This document shows, in pieces, positions 37,801 through 47,176 of a DNA stretch of 62,841 nt (within the stretch, counting starts at the first letter, position 1; every line of letters begins with the position of its first letter). The position numbers and the translations under genes are program-made. The notes under the pieces are model-generated. The model did not search any database. It had not been told where the DNA came from and was given only the letters and a program-made list of their open reading frames with translations. Source of the stretch: a virus; the IMG/VR virus record IMGVR_UViG_3300046167_000691, positions 1-62,841 of that record. One strand, written 5' to 3'.

Positions 37801-40800
37801 GACAGAATTTAAAAATAAGCAACCATATTTTAAAAAGGAATTTGGAGTAAATCTTGTATTTGGAGAAGTTCCGGGTTCCAGAGGTGAGCTGAGCCCAGAT
37901 GGCAAAACCCTTACTATAGATAAAAATAAATTAAGCGAGGGTGTATTACAGCATGAGATGGGACATTGGGCTATGATAATGTCAGGCCGAAAAAATGGGT
38001 TAGTTGATAAAATGTATGAATCTATTTATAGCAGAGTTGAGGATGCTATTAAAGCTACTCAACTTAGAGGGGATCTACAATTAGCAGAAACTAATGATGC
38101 TCAAGGCAATCCTCGTAAAACAAGTACCTTGCAACAAGTATTGGAGGCTAAATATGGTAAAAACAATAAAGTTCTTAAAGAAGAATTTATAATGTTTTCT
38201 ATAGAGTTTATGAAAAATAATAAATCTTTTTCTAACGCTTTACTAAATAGAGGTGTAATTCAGTCTGTATATAAAGATTTAGCTGTGTTTGCTAATAATA
38301 AAGGTATTAATTTTGGTAAAAAACCTATTAACCTAAATAATGGAAGTAAAGATAATAGAGCTGATGCCGTAATAGACTTATTATACAAAATGGCTAATGC
38401 TAAGGGGCAAGGATATAAAGAAAACGTAAAAGCTTTAGGTGGAGTTGCGGTAGATAAAAATGGAGTGTATAGCACGGCTTCAGGAGAGAAGCTTTTGGAT
38501 CAAAAGCAATTAAAATCTCGTGAAATACAAGAAGAGCAAAGCCCGGAATATAGAAAGTTAAAAGCAAAAAGGGACGCTAATAATCAGAAAATTATAGATT
38601 TTTACGAAGAAAATAAAACCACACAATCTCGTGAAACTCTAGCGGAGGATTTAAATTTTCAATTTTTAGATCATGTTAAATTCCATGCTCGTAAAGCTCT
38701 TACTTTAGCTAATCAAGGTAAATTTCCTACTGAGTCTGAAATATACGAAGCAGCAACCGCTTATATATACGGGCTTCCTACAATGGGCCAGCCCGGAGGT
38801 AAAACTTTAGCAGAAAAAGCTATCATGCCTTTTTTTAGAGGGCAAGATATAATAGCCGCTATTAAAAGAGATAACCTTTCTGTAGAGCAAACTATTGGTT
38901 TACTAAAACAAGGTAGTATTCCTACTGGAGCGAAGACTTATGAGGATGCAGCTAAGGATCTTCACGATATGGCAACAGGTAAAAAACCGGAAGCTAGTAT
39001 AATTACCTATGTTAATAATGCTATTAAAGTTCAGCTTTTACCTGATGTTATAAAAAATAAGATACAGGAAGATCAATATGTAACTACTGCAGACACTCAG
39101 CAGTTGGAATATTTTGCTGAACAAATGAGTGAATACGGAGAAGGGGAAGTGTTTTCAGAAAAAGATGTCAAAGACTTTAAAGAAGCTGCTACGGTTGATA
39201 AAAAAGATGAGGGTTACGATGGATCCGGAGCTGCTAAGCGTAGAACCCGTGATTCTGCAATGAACATACTTAATATTAAACCTGAGACGCGAAAGAAGGT
39301 TAAAGATATAGTAGTAGATAAAATTGAAAACGAGCCAATAGAAGGCTTAGATGCTTTTAGCGTGGGTACTATGAACTTTGGAAAAGGAAAAGTATTTGAT
39401 ATAGAAGTGCCTACCGAGCCTAATCGAGCTAACGCGTTCGGTCCTGATGGTGTTAAAATAGAATTTAAAGGCATAAGAAAACCAGCAGATATATTTGAAA
39501 AGATTATAAAAATTATAAAAAAGGATCTTACTAACGATATAATAGATCAGACTAAAACCCCTGAGCAAGTAACAGAAGCTAAGGCTGAGATGGAAAGAAT
39601 TTTAAATTTAAAATTTAAAAGAGATGTTGGCTATGAAAAAGAACCTACTAGATTATTTAGAGTTGGGTTAGAAAGAAAAGCAGAAGCTGATTTGTATCAA
39701 GACATAAGGGCTGAGATGGGAGAAGTAGGGTCTGAAGCGAATCTTAGATGGCTAGCTAAGGCTAGAGCCTTAATGGATAACTACATTGATTTAAGCCAAA
39801 TAACAAAACGATTTGATTTAGATGTACTCTACGAAAAAGTATACAAGCTAGATGCACAAGGCGAACCAGTATTAAATGCTAAAGGTCAAAAAGTGCAAGC
39901 AAGAAGTGGTGAGCGTGCTTCAGGAAATTTACTATTTAAAAAGAGAGCTATATCAGCAAAAGAATATTTTGATTATTTTAAAGACAACGTCGTTAGGCAA
40001 GAATCTTTAGCTAAAGCATTAGCTAGAGAATTTGCGTTTGATCAAATAGTGGATGTTCTTAAATCTGATACAATTAAAAAAATTGCTCTTAAGGAAGGCC
40101 AAGAAATTACTACTATTGACATGGAAAAAGGATCTGAAATTTTCAGGGAAGACATGTTCAAACATATTAGAAGAGGTAGCAATATAGAAAAACTTTATAG
40201 TAAAGAAATTCAAGCTAGCGCGGAAAAAAGGCAAATATCCGAAAAAGACTTTAAGAAAGGACTTAGAGATTCTATTTTTCAACTTAATAATGCAGGTTGG
40301 GAATCCCTAGATTATGTACAAAAAAGTTTTATTAATGATGTTATTCGTGCAGAAATGGTAGGAGAGGTTGCTAATCTACGTGCTACTTTAAAGAAAGACG
40401 CACAAGATAGGCTAATTAAAGATAAAGATAAAGTTGATAATCATTTTGAAAATTTAAATAAAGAAGAATTTGAAAAAAGACAGAAAGGTGTTATGTATGG
40501 AATTAAAACACTTTTTGGGGAAATATTTAATGAAACATTAAATAAAGTTGCTAAAAGTCGCGGAGGCAATATTTCTACTGGAGAATTTTTAAATTCTAGA
40601 ATTTTAGGTGCAAATGATATAAAAGTAGGTTTAAATTTAGGTCTTAAAAATTTATATGAAATTGAAGGAAGAGAGGGGAAAAATTATGGAATTAAAAATG
40701 CTGATGAATTATATAAATCATCTAGCAAATCCGATGCTGCAGAATATTTTGAGCCTGGAACATTAGAAAACTTAAAAACTAATACAGAGCTTAATAATTT

Positions 40801-43800
40801 ATTAAACGATGCCAACACAAAAATAAAGGAAGCAGATAAACTAGCTAAAACTTGGTATGAAAAATCCGGAATGAAGTATGAAGTTTCTAAAGTAACTTTG
40901 GACCAAAACTCTGAAGTAGCAAGAACTGAATTATTTCGTGAGTCAGATAAACTTAGAATAGAACAACCTAAGTTATCTACCTCAAAACACGCTAACATTC
41001 TTTTTAAAAGAATGACAGCAAAAATTGGTAAAGAAGGTGTTAACGCATTGATAGCAGAAAGTAATGCATTACAGGCTACCCAAAGGGCGGTATTATATAC
41101 TATGGGCTTATTAGGGGAAAATGTAAAAGGCAAAAAAGGAAATGATGCAATAAAAACGATGCTTTACATGATGTCAGAAAATAATCTGCAGGGTTCAAGA
41201 AAAATGGCTCCTGAGATATGGTATGATTTTAATACTATTTATGAAGCCAGCAGTCGTAATAAACAAGGAAAAATTACTAAAAAAACTATTAATAAAATTG
41301 ACAAACCTATAGGTAATGAACATCTGTTACCTAGAGCTGCTTATTGGAGAAAAGTGTTCCAAGCATATAACAGTAAAAAACTTACAGATAACTCCGTGTT
41401 AGATGCTTTAGTAGGTGGGTACGAAAGTATGATAAGTAAAAAGGAGTTTCAAAATTTATCGGATGCTCTTACAATACCTAATACATGGACAGGCAAAACT
41501 TTAATAAAAGATGCTCCGGTGCCTTTTTTAGGTAAATTACTAATAGCTACTACTCCTGGTAAAAGTTTAAATAAAGCCGCTTGGAAAAGAGTATTAGGTG
41601 ATAATGGCGGTATAAATATGAAAGATCTTAATAGATTAAATAATATAAGAAAACTTGATGGAACCACCGCTTTACAGCAATGGGGTAAGGATTTGATAGC
41701 TAATTTTGAAAGTAGCTTAGTTAAGCAATCTATAGATGCCGCATATTCTAACAAACTTTTAGCTAAAAACTTGAGATTGCCAGAAGGCGCTAATGGAAAA
41801 CAAATGGTTGGAGCGCTTAGGCCATCATTTAAATCCAAAGAAATTCAGGAGCAAGGAGAAAGCTACAAAGAGTATAAAGAAAGAAAACAAACGCCTAAGG
41901 GTAAGCTATTAGAAAAAGAGTTAGCTACTATGATAGAAAGAAAAGGAGGTGCTCCTGCAGAAGCTACAGTGTCTGATTCAAAAGCTTTTATGGAAGGTAA
42001 AAAAAGGTGGGATGATTTATTTATTCCTTCTAATTCTATGGATTTTCGGGATTTTCTTTACAAAGGTTATGGAAAAGGCAAGCAAGGAGATGCTGATATG
42101 GCGTTTATGGAGGAACATGTTTTAAGACCATTAACTCGAGCTGAAAATGCACTTAGTGTTTATAGAATGAAATTAGCCGAAGACTATGCAGCTTTAGAAA
42201 CTCAAATTAAAGCAATGGGTGAAACTAAACCAGAAAAAGAAGCAGCAAAGCGAGTTGAAAAACTTGGTTACAATATTGATCAAGCAGTCCGTGTGTATAT
42301 ATGGCAATCGTTAGCTATGGATATACCGGGAATATCATTAGCTGAAAAATCTCAGTTAACGGGTGCAGTAATGTCTTCTCCAAAATTAAGAGCCTATGCA
42401 AAAGGAATAATGGATATAACTAAAACTAAAGAAAAATATCCTGAACCTAGTGCTAACTGGTTTAGAAGTAATGTACAATATGATTTATTCACACACGCAA
42501 CAGATGGTGTACGTGCGGATTTCTTATATGAATGGCAAGAGAATGTTGACGCCATGTTTACTAAAGAAAATTTAAATAAATTAGAATCTAGATTTGGTAG
42601 TAAGTATAGATATAACTTAGAGCAAATGCTTACGCGTATAGCAAAAGGAAAGTCAAGACCGGAAAGTACTAATGATTCTTTTAATACTACTCTTAATTAT
42701 ATTAATGGATCAGTTGCAACTATTATGTTTTTAAACATGAGATCCGCTGCTCTGCAAACTATATCTGCGGCTAACTATGTAAATTGGACAGACAACAACC
42801 CTATAGAAATAGCTAAAGTTATAAGTAAAAATCCTAAACTTTTTATACAAACAGCTAAAAAAATATGGTCTTCCGATGCATTACGTGATAGACGTACTGG
42901 ATTAAAAATTAATGTTCAGGAAGCTGAAATGGCTAAAGCTATGAAGCAAGGAGGAAGAACTGCCGCACAAGAAATATGGGATCAAATGATCAAAATAGGA
43001 TTTAAGCCTACACAGATGGCGGATAGTTTTGCTATTGTTATGGGTGGAACACCTTTCTATATGAACAGAATGAAAACGTATGAGAAAGAAGGTTTGAGTA
43101 AGAATGAAGCCGCTGACAAAGCTTGGGAAGATTTTCTAGACAAAACACAAGAAGGACAGCAATCGTCTCAAATGGATCGTATAAGCAATATACAGACAGG
43201 TTTAATGGGAAGATTGGTTTTTTCATTTAATAATACCCCCTTCCAAATGTCTAGACTACAAAAGAAAGCGTTTTTGGATTTAAAAAATAATAGAGGAGAC
43301 AAGAAAACTAATGTATCTAGAATGGCATATTATGGTCTTGTACAATCTTCATTATTTTATGGCTTACAGCAAGCATTTTACAGTACTGTAATGACCGATG
43401 ACGAAGAGCTGAGTGAAAAAGAGAAAGCTGAAAAGTACACTATGTATGAAAAGCGACTAGATAAACTAGGTAGAAGTGTGTGGCAAGGTATATTAACAGG
43501 GTCAGGATTACCAGGCAAGCTTAGCGTAATGGGATATAATACCGCATTAGAGGCAGCTACTCAATATAAAAAAGGATATCAAGGGTCTGATTTTTTCCCT
43601 ATATTATCTCAAATATTATCTGTATCCCCTACGCTTGGAAGTAAAGTAAATAGATTAGGTAGAAACTGGAAAAGTCTTATCATGGCTGAAAAAACAAAAA
43701 AAGGCATAGAATTTGGAAATACATTTAATACTTTAGATCCTCGTAATCCTAATAATAAAGCTTACATATCTATGGTTGGTACAATTACTAATATACCTTT

Positions 43801-44359
43801 AGATCGTATTGTGCAAAAAATGGAAAATTTATCGAATGCTTTTGATGCACAAAATGAGTTATGGCAACGTGCTGCAATGCTTATGGGAACTCCTAAATAT
43901 CAATTACAAACTAAAGAGCAAAACGACAGAGACAGACAGAACAAACTAGATACTTTTTACTTGAATAATACTTCTAAAGGGCAAAGGGATATTGATGCTA
44001 TTGAAAGCTTAAATATTAAAGAACAAAAAGATTTTATGAAAGCTTTAGGGGGAACTAAAGAATGGATTAAAACACTAGACACCCAATCTGAGCGCACAAG
44101 TACTTTGTTATATTTAGCAAAAGAAGCGGGTATTGATATTGAAAAGCAATATGAAAAATACGAATATAAAGAAATAGAAAGAAGCGAAGAATACAAAGAA
44201 ATACAAGAATGGGGCAGAGACAAGCAAATAGATTGGATAAAAGCCAATGGTATTAATCCAGATGCAATGAAATTTGTTAGAAAAAGTGAAGCTGATAGAA
44301 TATATATAATACAAGAATTAATGAAAAATAATAAAAACAAACAAAACTCTTTAAAATAA
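34874..44359 (+). CDS. giant internal virion protein with zincin motif, 3161 aa
   Basis: The largest gene, one open frame of about 9.5 kb, no frameshift. Residues 1-350 acidic; 675-720 hydrophobic Gly-rich (GAFVPVLGEFSVATALTGGV), possibly membrane-active; zincin LQHEMGHWAMIM with His1027 and His1031 in the metal-binding HExxH; long helical middle; a C-terminal block (about 2610-2840) with hydrophobic MAYYGLVQSSLFYGLQQAFY. Architecture is that of large polyvalent proteins injected with phage DNA. No polymerase catalytic motifs were found by eye. Function: likely envelope passage and host-target proteolysis (inference). Confidence 0.75.
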   Translation: MYTYIIDDKKVTFKNWDEVSSALDEAEKNGLTAEYVDYEEGLDGPKTEEQTKAAEEKSIIPKAPFLPDAAESADVVSKTQAQDTDSRSEDSSSGSRYIRFKSGTIIYEDDYVQNYADTENYPKSFDDYALKFGGKVQKVEESVVEGGELDPVYISAGPQSYVAELEGLNEFGEITDGQVTIDYDSLAKENGFESAAEAYAETEPKREMLNVFEPNNVITDRKGNVTTRFKYVEYEDDTPEKKKYLREQKEATDYAVKLALNNTEFSTNDITDVNTFNKEVFNPEYLSEQAKYLEKALPQLNLYQAELAASNYNNAKLQLLKNKELDESEEAINILQEDKKYTAVMNLYESEALNNLPKAGKELGVAKNKLEEAKTNLKTIDPNARAIDYTTQVRKINDYKEQLQKAIEAYSNQTPFDYDSEGNFKLKDPEVPIITDLDYNILTPQEVEIAKSNGQTLLIENERYKYNLDRASQWNDRETIKNNFLLTSIDNNKYTAKGKEIYYIKTTSPLSDPQLAGFADTLEEDSPTNLEYLGYTKSGERFSKRRKKDGEYRAYTLREISNAINEGDWSIDRIKFKDGKPEGFNTDRDFSRFSMNYADTKMMLPIVTDMYVLGLDPGTQGEDTAINMAGAFTDELLENSWGLFGDGLETIREKKDAQRFTLGKIGLPETESMKKSFERGFMMRLSESAGAFVPVLGEFSVATALTGGVGNVLGTGRFIKTAFSGGKNLGKAAQGAWKSSYWGKNPRAAKFAAHMLKFGEEEIKFSMVARGENTLGSGGAFYLGGLLTQRLVPFRFNTKYDWANPANKFLEKIVLTGVGGASSSELSHLSEAFYKEFTGDKSLKTSMDEFWGDNSETMTRWSINLMQFSFLGGTKMKTWDWVAESTVQKLNNKFVRQRNKALSEGKDVEKLNQKIYETDKILELGKTEVQKSDVMALQEEINKIEKDVNSGKLSYSERQDAMNRRIANEKQIEKLQTEFKNKQPYFKKEFGVNLVFGEVPGSRGELSPDGKTLTIDKNKLSEGVLQHEMGHWAMIMSGRKNGLVDKMYESIYSRVEDAIKATQLRGDLQLAETNDAQGNPRKTSTLQQVLEAKYGKNNKVLKEEFIMFSIEFMKNNKSFSNALLNRGVIQSVYKDLAVFANNKGINFGKKPINLNNGSKDNRADAVIDLLYKMANAKGQGYKENVKALGGVAVDKNGVYSTASGEKLLDQKQLKSREIQEEQSPEYRKLKAKRDANNQKIIDFYEENKTTQSRETLAEDLNFQFLDHVKFHARKALTLANQGKFPTESEIYEAATAYIYGLPTMGQPGGKTLAEKAIMPFFRGQDIIAAIKRDNLSVEQTIGLLKQGSIPTGAKTYEDAAKDLHDMATGKKPEASIITYVNNAIKVQLLPDVIKNKIQEDQYVTTADTQQLEYFAEQMSEYGEGEVFSEKDVKDFKEAATVDKKDEGYDGSGAAKRRTRDSAMNILNIKPETRKKVKDIVVDKIENEPIEGLDAFSVGTMNFGKGKVFDIEVPTEPNRANAFGPDGVKIEFKGIRKPADIFEKIIKIIKKDLTNDIIDQTKTPEQVTEAKAEMERILNLKFKRDVGYEKEPTRLFRVGLERKAEADLYQDIRAEMGEVGSEANLRWLAKARALMDNYIDLSQITKRFDLDVLYEKVYKLDAQGEPVLNAKGQKVQARSGERASGNLLFKKRAISAKEYFDYFKDNVVRQESLAKALAREFAFDQIVDVLKSDTIKKIALKEGQEITTIDMEKGSEIFREDMFKHIRRGSNIEKLYSKEIQASAEKRQISEKDFKKGLRDSIFQLNNAGWESLDYVQKSFINDVIRAEMVGEVANLRATLKKDAQDRLIKDKDKVDNHFENLNKEEFEKRQKGVMYGIKTLFGEIFNETLNKVAKSRGGNISTGEFLNSRILGANDIKVGLNLGLKNLYEIEGREGKNYGIKNADELYKSSSKSDAAEYFEPGTLENLKTNTELNNLLNDANTKIKEADKLAKTWYEKSGMKYEVSKVTLDQNSEVARTELFRESDKLRIEQPKLSTSKHANILFKRMTAKIGKEGVNALIAESNALQATQRAVLYTMGLLGENVKGKKGNDAIKTMLYMMSENNLQGSRKMAPEIWYDFNTIYEASSRNKQGKITKKTINKIDKPIGNEHLLPRAAYWRKVFQAYNSKKLTDNSVLDALVGGYESMISKKEFQNLSDALTIPNTWTGKTLIKDAPVPFLGKLLIATTPGKSLNKAAWKRVLGDNGGINMKDLNRLNNIRKLDGTTALQQWGKDLIANFESSLVKQSIDAAYSNKLLAKNLRLPEGANGKQMVGALRPSFKSKEIQEQGESYKEYKERKQTPKGKLLEKELATMIERKGGAPAEATVSDSKAFMEGKKRWDDLFIPSNSMDFRDFLYKGYGKGKQGDADMAFMEEHVLRPLTRAENALSVYRMKLAEDYAALETQIKAMGETKPEKEAAKRVEKLGYNIDQAVRVYIWQSLAMDIPGISLAEKSQLTGAVMSSPKLRAYAKGIMDITKTKEKYPEPSANWFRSNVQYDLFTHATDGVRADFLYEWQENVDAMFTKENLNKLESRFGSKYRYNLEQMLTRIAKGKSRPESTNDSFNTTLNYINGSVATIMFLNMRSAALQTISAANYVNWTDNNPIEIAKVISKNPKLFIQTAKKIWSSDALRDRRTGLKINVQEAEMAKAMKQGGRTAAQEIWDQMIKIGFKPTQMADSFAIVMGGTPFYMNRMKTYEKEGLSKNEAADKAWEDFLDKTQEGQQSSQMDRISNIQTGLMGRLVFSFNNTPFQMSRLQKKAFLDLKNNRGDKKTNVSRMAYYGLVQSSLFYGLQQAFYSTVMTDDEELSEKEKAEKYTMYEKRLDKLGRSVWQGILTGSGLPGKLSVMGYNTALEAATQYKKGYQGSDFFPILSQILSVSPTLGSKVNRLGRNWKSLIMAEKTKKGIEFGNTFNTLDPRNPNNKAYISMVGTITNIPLDRIVQKMENLSNAFDAQNELWQRAAMLMGTPKYQLQTKEQNDRDRQNKLDTFYLNNTSKGQRDIDAIESLNIKEQKDFMKALGGTKEWIKTLDTQSERTSTLLYLAKEAGIDIEKQYEKYEYKEIERSEEYKEIQEWGRDKQIDWIKANGINPDAMKFVRKSEADRIYIIQELMKNNKNKQNSLK

Positions 44360-44366
44360 AATCCTT

Positions 44367-44645
44367 ATGAACTTAAGTGAAAAAACACAAGTAACCTTAG
44401 ATTTAAAAACAATAGGGATAGTTATCGGAGGAGCTATTTCTTTAGCGACATTATATTTTACATTACAAAAAGATATAGAGCTTGCTAAGGAGTTGCCGAA
44501 GCCTACTATTACAAGGACCGAATATGATCTTAAAGATCAATTAGTTCGAGAAACAATTATGAACACACAAGACAAGGTTCAAGAAAATAGTGATAAATTA
44601 GATAAAATAGACGAAAAGCTGTATGAAATAATAGAAAAAAAATAG
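44367..44645 (+). CDS. single-pass membrane protein with coiled coil, 92 aa
   Basis: One membrane helix near residues 15-33 (IGIVIGGAISLATLYFTL), then charged coiled coil ending DKLDKIDEKLYEIIEKK. Size and layout resemble small phage membrane/lysis accessory proteins such as class III holins or spanin-like parts. Assignment uncertain. Confidence 0.55.
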   Translation: MNLSEKTQVTLDLKTIGIVIGGAISLATLYFTLQKDIELAKELPKPTITRTEYDLKDQLVRETIMNTQDKVQENSDKLDKIDEKLYEIIEKK

Positions 44646-44647
44646 CC

Positions 44648-44977
44648 ATGAAAAAAATTATAATTTTAATAACTTTACTAACCTGTTTTAACTCCTATAG
44701 CCAAGATTTTACTTTACTTGAAATAAATGCAAAGTGGAATAAACATAATAACCTGCCAGTTACTAAAATTGCAAATATTAAAATACAATTTGCATGGCTA
44801 GAAGATCAACCTTCTTCTATTCAAAGAAACGTAATTTCTGTACCAACTTTAATATTAATGAATGGTGGAAAAAGCGTTGCGCAATGGAGAGCAGGTATAG
44901 ATCTTCAGTTAATAGTTACAGAAGAAGAAGTAAAAAAAGCAATAGAAACATTTAACAAAAGAAAAAAACAATCATGA
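44648..44977 (+). CDS. secreted thioredoxin-like protein without CxxC, 109 aa
   Basis: N-terminal signal peptide MKKIIILITLLTCFNSYSQ of flavobacterial style (ends SYSQ). The rest looks like a thioredoxin fold: FTLLEINAKWNKHNN where the active Cys pair would be, and the cis-Pro strand SVPTLILMNGGKSVAQWRAG. The two catalytic Cys are absent, so it is probably a binding or structural variant acting in the periplasm. Its stop overlaps the next start (ATGA). Confidence 0.7.
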   Translation: MKKIIILITLLTCFNSYSQDFTLLEINAKWNKHNNLPVTKIANIKIQFAWLEDQPSSIQRNVISVPTLILMNGGKSVAQWRAGIDLQLIVTEEEVKKAIETFNKRKKQS

Positions 44978-45078
44978 CTGACGAAAAGAAAAAATCAAAA
45001 TTCAAGCAAATGCTTATATGGCTAATGGGTAAATGGAACTCATTGCTTTATTTATTAATGTTTAAAAATTACGATTAA
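44974..45078 (+). CDS. small amphipathic membrane peptide, 34 aa
   Basis: Translation MTDEKKKSKFKQMLIWLMGK then WNSLLYLLMFKNYD. Charged N end followed by a hydrophobic aromatic helix. Its start overlaps the previous gene's stop. It is the last late gene before the terminator. Possibly lysis related. Confidence 0.55.
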   Translation: MTDEKKKSKFKQMLIWLMGKWNSLLYLLMFKNYD

Positions 45079-45123
45079 AATAGAATTAAACAAAACAGGC
45101 TACCACACCTTAAAAATTCTATA

Positions 45124-45163
45124 ATAAAAAAGCCGCTACAATTAAGTAACGGCTTTTTTTATT
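45124..45163. terminator. bidirectional terminator between the two arms
   Basis: AAAAAAGCCG and CGGCTTTTTTT form a stem with A-run before and T-run after, so it works on both strands. It separates the convergent late arm and replication arm. Confidence 0.85.
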
Positions 45164-47026
45164 TTAAGTAATCTCACATGCCCCTCCTGCACAAGCAAGT
45201 TCTCCAGATAAGTCGGTTTCATCGTCCTCTTCTTCAATTCTAGAAATATCAACTAATTTTAACGTTTCCATCATTTCATAATACTTCTCTCTTGTAATAT
45301 CTTCAAAAGGAGCCTGAACATAAGTGCCTCCGTTATAAGGTAACACAGATAGACCATTGTAAAATTCTTTGTTATCCCACATCCAATCACCAATCAATTC
45401 CCATTCATCTTCTTTAATAGATACAGTAGCCGATATATTATGTGTATTTCTACCGTCTCTATGGCCCGGTTTAACCCACATCTCAGATACAAATTTTACA
45501 CGCTCAAGAAGTTCAATCGGATGTTCTGTTCTAAGCATAGATCCTTTCGGCGCTCTTTGAGGTATTGATATCACAGCAGTGTCATGAGGTCTAAAGTATT
45601 CATCTTCAATTAGTTCAGGGTGGTTTTCAGCAAGGAACTTGTACATTGACTCGTTCTTACCTACACGTATTCTTCTTACATAATAATCATTATGCCAAGC
45701 GTGAATACCAGATGACGTTCCTAGCGTCAATGATGTAGTCCCTGCTGGTTTAACCGTTGTTGATCTAGCTGATGGGTTAATGCCAATTAATTTTGCAACA
45801 CGTTTATTTTCTGCTTTAACAAGCAGTGCTGCTTTATCCATGTCTAATTTTAAGACTTTGCCAGATCCAATTCCTGTGATTGAGACGCCAATTAAAGCAT
45901 CTTTTTCTGTTGTGGTTCTCCATATATCTCTAAGATAATGAAAGCTTGTGTATGACGCTTGTAGCGTTCCTATAAAGGCTGCATGAGTTACACGTCTATC
46001 AAATGCTTCTTGCGTATCTAAGTCTGATCCATTTACTTCACATAAATTACAAAATTGATAAGGTCGAAGTGCAATTTCGCAACAAGGGTTAGTACCCCAA
46101 TCTTTATCATTAGTTAAGTAAAATCCAGGTTCACCAGAACCAGATAACTCAATACGTTTCCATAGATCCGTAAAATAACCTTTGGTTAACTTATCTCTCA
46201 TTAGTACAGCTGAATTATTAGCTCTACCACGTTGTGGATTTTTTTCCCACCAATCTCCTGACTTACAGCCAATCATTTCAACATCATCAGATGAGAATAA
46301 AGAAATTAAAGCTGCTCGTCTTATTCCTCCGGCTAAAACTGAATCAGCAATGTGACATATAATATCATGAGCTTGCACTGTACTTAGATAATCTCCGTCT
46401 TTTAATGAATCTAATATACCTGTTATCTTTACTATAGCTTCTTTAAGAGGCTGAGGCCCCGGTGCTTTGCCCCCAGATGTTACTAATCTTGCTCCTTTAG
46501 CGCGTATATCTGAATAATCAAAATCAATTCTTGAAGATCTTTTGTTGCCTAAGTACGACTTCATCAATACTTTAATTGCATCAGCCCAACCTTCTATAGA
46601 ATCCATTACTAAGAATCTACGAGTACGTTTTTCAAATGGTACAGTTACAGATGGTAGCTTAGCTACATGATGTTTCTGGACTGAATAACCTACTCCAGTT
46701 CCGCCTAATAACAAAAACATTGTTTCACTAAAAGCAGCTACAGACTCTACAGGTAAGTAAGCGCAGTTATATATCCTATTAGGAGATATTTCGATAGGCT
46801 TACCACCAAATTGTAGGCTACGCATGCTTGGTAATATATTTTTGCTATACACATCTTCATAAGCTGCTCTTATTTCTTTTTCTAAGTTTGGAAATTTCTT
46901 TATATGCATAGATTCATTTCTAAACACAAGCTGATCCCAAGTTTCTCTACGCTTTGTTTCTGGTATATATTTTGCATATTTCATAAATACCGTTATGTCA
47001 CTTAATATTCTGTTTGATTTGTTCAT
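45164..47026 (-). CDS. nrdJ: class II (B12-dependent) ribonucleoside-triphosphate reductase, 620 aa
   Basis: Makes deoxyribonucleotides from ribonucleoside triphosphates with adenosylcobalamin. Seen: first redox Cys in NCAYLP (C88), finger loop NPCCE (N313, thiyl C315, E317), second Cys region QFCNLCE (C326/C329), and C-terminal shuttle pair CAGGAC (C612, C617) with the same spacing as Lactobacillus RTPR. Monomeric RTPRs are common in marine phages and fit a host able to obtain B12. It is shorter than the bacterial enzyme (about 740). It ends the replication arm. Confidence 0.9.
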   Translation of the reverse strand: MNKSNRILSDITVFMKYAKYIPETKRRETWDQLVFRNESMHIKKFPNLEKEIRAAYEDVYSKNILPSMRSLQFGGKPIEISPNRIYNCAYLPVESVAAFSETMFLLLGGTGVGYSVQKHHVAKLPSVTVPFEKRTRRFLVMDSIEGWADAIKVLMKSYLGNKRSSRIDFDYSDIRAKGARLVTSGGKAPGPQPLKEAIVKITGILDSLKDGDYLSTVQAHDIICHIADSVLAGGIRRAALISLFSSDDVEMIGCKSGDWWEKNPQRGRANNSAVLMRDKLTKGYFTDLWKRIELSGSGEPGFYLTNDKDWGTNPCCEIALRPYQFCNLCEVNGSDLDTQEAFDRRVTHAAFIGTLQASYTSFHYLRDIWRTTTEKDALIGVSITGIGSGKVLKLDMDKAALLVKAENKRVAKLIGINPSARSTTVKPAGTTSLTLGTSSGIHAWHNDYYVRRIRVGKNESMYKFLAENHPELIEDEYFRPHDTAVISIPQRAPKGSMLRTEHPIELLERVKFVSEMWVKPGHRDGRNTHNISATVSIKEDEWELIGDWMWDNKEFYNGLSVLPYNGGTYVQAPFEDITREKYYEMMETLKLVDISRIEEEDDETDLSGELACAGGACEIT

Positions 47027-47176
47027 TTATAATACTCTAATTTTAAATTCATCTTGTTTTTTAACTAATTCTTTCCACGATATCTTACCTTTATTGTTCC
47101 AGGACCATTTAACCCATTTGGCTATCTGTCTTTCTGCATAAGCTTTACGTGCTAATTGTTTTTTATTTCCTACCAT
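47027..47176 (-). CDS. small basic protein, 49 aa
   Basis: Translation begins MVGNKKQLARKAYAERQIAK and continues WVKWSWNNKGKISWKELVKK. Rich in Lys and Trp. It overlaps the nuclease gene end by 14 bases and shares its frame edge with the reductase start; spacing supports a real gene. Function unknown. Confidence 0.55.
   Translation of the reverse strand: MVGNKKQLARKAYAERQIAKWVKWSWNNKGKISWKELVKKQDEFKIRVL

Noticed and set aside
34874-44359. An N4-type virion RNA polymerase in the giant protein
   Set aside because: I could not find polymerase catalytic motifs by eye; size alone is not evidence.
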